Origin: Verrucomicrobiota bacterium
Lineage (GTDB): Bacteria > Verrucomicrobiota > Verrucomicrobiia > Limisphaerales > JADLHS01
DNA: 5,774 nucleotides
Direction: 5' to 3'
Assembly (NCBI GenBank): GCA_004297495.1
Contig: SCTL01000366.1
Coordinates: 1-5,774 of the forward strand
Made by a program: the position numbers and the translations under genes. Of the stretch, positions 4,943 through 5,774 are shown in pieces. Under the pieces are notes generated by a model, which saw only the letters and a program-made list of their open reading frames with translations, was not told the DNA's origin and ran no database searches. How positions within the stretch are numbered: position 1 is the stretch's first letter; the number at the start of each line of letters is the position of its first letter.

Positions 4943-4955
4943 GTGAACGATTCAC
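4943..4955. promoter_or_regulatory. short palindrome GTGAACGATTCAC upstream of the cassette
   Basis: A 13-bp dyad with 5-bp arms (GTGAA / TTCAC) around CGA, 17 bp upstream of the Ig-like gene's ATG and next to its SD. The position would suit an operator or a small hairpin in the leader. The arms are short enough to arise by chance, and I found no convincing -10/-35 pair beside it. Confidence 0.3.
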
Positions 4956-4969
4956 ATCGGTTTTCCACT

Positions 4970-4990
4970 AAAGGCTGGAGGCAGCCTTTT
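4970..4990 (+). terminator. rho-independent terminator-like hairpin
   Basis: AAAGGCTG (4970-4977) pairs perfectly with CAGCCTTT (4982-4989) around the tetraloop GAGG, and the plus strand then continues T-CC after TTT, giving a TTTT run at 4987-4990. The T-run favours plus-strand termination; minus-strand use is less likely because only TTT follows the stem there. No plus-strand gene ends nearby: the closest is mazG, 1.5 kb upstream beyond the oppositely oriented cassette. Confidence 0.55.
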
Positions 4991-5002
4991 CCGCTCGTTG
5001 AT

Positions 5003-5014
5003 GTTGAATTCAAC
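5003..5014. other. 12-bp perfect palindrome GTTGAATTCAAC
   Basis: A self-complementary 12-mer in the divergent gap (4926-5109) between the cassette and the M29 peptidase gene. A second hairpin, AATTCT / AGAATT with a TGAG loop, lies at 5040-5055. Either could bind a dimeric regulator of one or both divergent genes. No promoter elements were convincing, and nothing else was recognised in this 184-nt gap apart from the SD, dyad and terminator-like hairpin listed separately. Confidence 0.35.
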
Positions 5015-5109
5015 GAAGCTGGCTGGGCCTAGGCAAGGCAATTCTTGAGAGAATTTCATGCGAATTGCTACCTCGACAAAATCACTTCGCCCGCTAGTTT
5101 TTTCGCAAC

Positions 5110-5774
5110 ATGACCGACCCGCGCTACACAAAACTCGCCAAGCTCCTCGTCACTTACTCCACACGCGTCAGGAAAGGCGAGCACGTGCTCCTCGACGTGA
5201 TGGATGTGCCGGACGAAATGTCCGTCGAACTCATCCGCGCCGTGCGCGCGGCGGGCGGCGTGCCGTTGATTGACGTGCGCCACACGCGCATCACGCGTGA
5301 AATCCTGCGCGGTACGGATGAAAAACACGCCGGCCTGCTCCGCGACCTCGAACTCGCGCGCATGAAGAAGATGCACGTCTATATCGCCGTACGCGGTTCG
5401 GCCAACATCAGCGAAAATTCCGACGTGCCGAGTGATCGCATGTCGCTCTTCACGCGCGTCACGCGGCCCGTGCAGAACTGGCGCGTGAACAAGACCCGTT
5501 GGTGCGTGTTGCGCTGGCCGTCGCCCAGCATGGCGCAGAGCGCCGGTATGAGCACCGAGGCGTTCGAGAATCTTTACTTCGACGTCTGCACGATGGATTA
5601 CCGCAAGATGGCGCGCGCGATGGTACCGCTTTATCGCCGCATGTTGAAGGCCGACCGTGTGCAGCTCAAATCACCCGGTACGGACCTCACCTTCAGCATC
5701 AAAGGCATCGGCGCGAAGATGTGCGAGGGCCTCGTCAACATTCCCGACGGCGAAGTGTTTTCCTGTCCGGTGAA
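5110..5774 (+). CDS. M29 family metallo-aminopeptidase (N-terminal part, truncated by window edge)
   Basis: A leucyl/general aminopeptidase of MEROPS family M29 (AmpS/aminopeptidase T type), a cytosolic dimetal exopeptidase that removes N-terminal residues from peptides. The 221 visible codons contain the N-terminal domain, beginning TDPRYTKLAKLLVTYSTRVR, then GEHVLLDV (23-30) and RAAGGVPLIDV (46-56). They also include the highly characteristic TRWCVLRWPSPSMAQSAGM (129-147), EAFENLYFDVCTMDYRKMA (150-168), GTDLTFSIKG (190-199) and NIPDGEVFSCPV (210-221). Glu215 in the last motif is the expected first metal ligand. The remaining ligands (Glu, His, His, Asp in the family) lie beyond the right edge. 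The family is about 360-410 residues, so roughly 40 percent is missing. An in-frame TAG at 5095-5097 makes ATG 5110 the earliest start. No SD is seen. Transcribed divergently from the cassette. Confidence 0.95.
   Translation, partial: MTDPRYTKLAKLLVTYSTRVRKGEHVLLDVMDVPDEMSVELIRAVRAAGGVPLIDVRHTRITREILRGTDEKHAGLLRDLELARMKKMHVYIAVRGSANISENSDVPSDRMSLFTRVTRPVQNWRVNKTRWCVLRWPSPSMAQSAGMSTEAFENLYFDVCTMDYRKMARAMVPLYRRMLKADRVQLKSPGTDLTFSIKGIGAKMCEGLVNIPDGEVFSCPV

Noticed and set aside
5058..5273. A 71-codon plus-strand frame starting before the M29 gene
   Set aside because: It overlaps the M29 coding sequence in another frame and is Arg-rich without motifs.

Overview
The window looks like a chromosomal segment from a GC-rich, Gram-negative type bacterium. 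The protein sequences, the weak Shine-Dalgarno (SD) usage in the housekeeping genes and the style of the palindromic repeats most resemble the Verrucomicrobia (Pedosphaera/Limisphaerales-like). That lineage call is inference from memory and was not searched. By direct count, 45 of 60 bases are G+C at 1681-1740, while only 21 of 60 are at 3601-3660, so composition is clearly mixed.

Layout. (1) 1-685, minus strand: most of ispE (MEP isoprenoid pathway), running off the left edge. (2) 686-951: a divergent intergenic region full of GC-rich hairpins. (3) 952-3448, plus strand: an SxtJ-family membrane protein, proB (glutamate 5-kinase with a PUA domain) and mazG (NTP pyrophosphohydrolase). Each of these genes is followed or interrupted by a repeat: a 23-bp perfect inverted repeat after the SxtJ gene, an array of 7-bp units with inverted counterparts between proB and mazG, and a 71-bp palindromic element with 27-bp perfect arms inside the mazG reading frame. 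(4) 3485-4925, minus strand: a lower-GC cassette of three unfamiliar small genes, encoding an Ig-like/beta-sandwich protein, a protein made of five 19-residue repeats, and a two-TM protein with a DUF4190-like C-terminus. (5) 4926-5109: an intergenic region with several palindromes and a terminator-like hairpin. (6) 5110-5774, plus strand: the N-terminal part of an M29 family aminopeptidase, running off the right edge.

The housekeeping genes (ispE, proB, mazG, M29 peptidase) do not form one pathway. The three cassette genes are close together, share a strand and probably form one transcription unit. Two of them have strong SD sequences that the flanking genes lack, which fits a separately acquired module. 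No proven new system is visible. The best candidates for something undescribed are the in-frame palindromic element in mazG, the heptamer array around the mazG start, and the three-gene cassette.
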